From Acidobacteriota bacterium (GTDB lineage: Bacteria > Acidobacteriota > Thermoanaerobaculia > UBA5066 > Gp7-AA6), in NCBI GenBank assembly GCA_027307335.1, contig DAHUXD010000047.1, forward strand, positions 1 to 64,000: a stretch of DNA of 64,000 nucleotides, given 5' to 3'. Position numbers and translations under genes: made by a program. Numbering within the stretch: position 1 is the first letter of the stretch; the number at the start of each line of letters is the position of its first letter. The notes under the pieces are model-generated. The model had not been told where the DNA came from. It was given only the letters and a program-made list of their open reading frames with translations, and did no database searches. Below are positions 63,873 to 64,000 of the stretch, piece after piece.

Positions 63873-64000
63873 CTAGCCGGCGGCCCGCAGGGGTGCCGCG
63901 GCCGCGAGGGCCTCCTTCACGCGCTCGGGCGTCAGCGGCAGACGCAGGGCCCGGGCTCCGGTCGCGTCGAACACGGCGTTCGCGATGACCGCTCCGGTCG
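63873..64000 (-). CDS. Xanthine dehydrogenase-family molybdopterin-binding subunit (C-terminal end, partial)
   Basis: Forty-two codons before a TAG at 63873-63875 read TGAVIANAVFDATGARALRL then PLTPERVKEALAAAAPLRAAG. This is the typical C-terminus of the large, molybdenum-cofactor-binding subunit of xanthine dehydrogenase-family enzymes (the conserved P-T-G-A-V-x-N-A-V-x-D-A-x-G and L-P-x-T-P-E-R). The gene enters from the right edge of the window. Moco synthesis by the moeA product would serve it. Confidence 0.75.
   Translation of the reverse strand, partial: TGAVIANAVFDATGARALRLPLTPERVKEALAAAAPLRAAG

Overview
The window comes from a high-GC (about 70% G+C by eye), Gram-negative, pilus-bearing chemo-organotroph with a rich cytochrome complement. 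LPS core and lipid A genes, PilBTCSR, Lol-type transporters and an 830-residue two-block MacB-like permease of the kind common in Acidobacteriota all point to that phylum. A Thermoanaerobaculia- or Vicinamibacteria-like member is my best guess; this is inference, with no rRNA or marker gene to confirm it.

Layout. 1-926: an ECF sigma factor with a zinc-finger anti-sigma factor. 1066-8379: an LPS block (waaA, lpxK, an LpxL-like acyltransferase, waaF, hldA, hldC, waaC), with genes overlapping in ATGA/GTGA style, interrupted by an HNH endonuclease. 8497-15973: a type IV pilus motor block (pilB, pilT, pilC, pilS, pilR). 15970-28306: housekeeping and transport genes (DUF192 lipoprotein, large membrane protein, Asp-box repeat protein, galU, FmdB zinc ribbon, moeA, a hydrolase/methyltransferase/flavoprotein run, and a LolA-like/permease/ATPase operon). 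28515-38471: a stress-flavoured block (superoxide dismutase, small lipoprotein, 49-residue membrane protein, secreted repeat protein, PNPOx-like protein, split LigD, NRAMP transporter, PAS kinase and receiver). Several of these genes have well-placed sigma-54 (-24/-12) promoters, and the block encodes a sigma-54 activator that lacks a DNA-binding domain plus a stand-alone histidine-phosphoacceptor domain.

38560-41236: secreted proteins. 41332-50034: apparent genomic islands stacked behind a selenocysteine tRNA gene (selC). Partial direct repeats of the tRNA 3' end at 43578 and 41332 bracket an arsenic-resistance cassette (arsR, arsI relic, acr3, arsC) and a second segment (DUF1254 protein, sulfatase, outer-membrane channel, K+ channel, CMD-family protein, cupin). 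A decayed second arsC copy suggests tandem insertion or duplication. 50216-54231: a LysR regulator divergent from RidA and the MacB-like permease. 54311-54560: tRNA-Ala(GGC) with a truncated 3' copy beside it.

54620-62805 is the most striking system: an eight-gene minus-strand operon for a Rieske/cytochrome b6-like quinol complex with a split cytochrome b. It also encodes an eight-haem cytochrome c, a lipoprotein cytochrome c, a GltD-like FAD/NAD(P) oxidoreductase with several Fe-S clusters, a cupredoxin and an outer-membrane barrel with one haem motif. A PAS-LuxR regulator with a cysteine cluster lies just upstream. The gene set suggests a route between the quinone pool, NAD(P)H and an extracytoplasmic or extracellular partner. 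The window ends inside a xanthine dehydrogenase-family gene.
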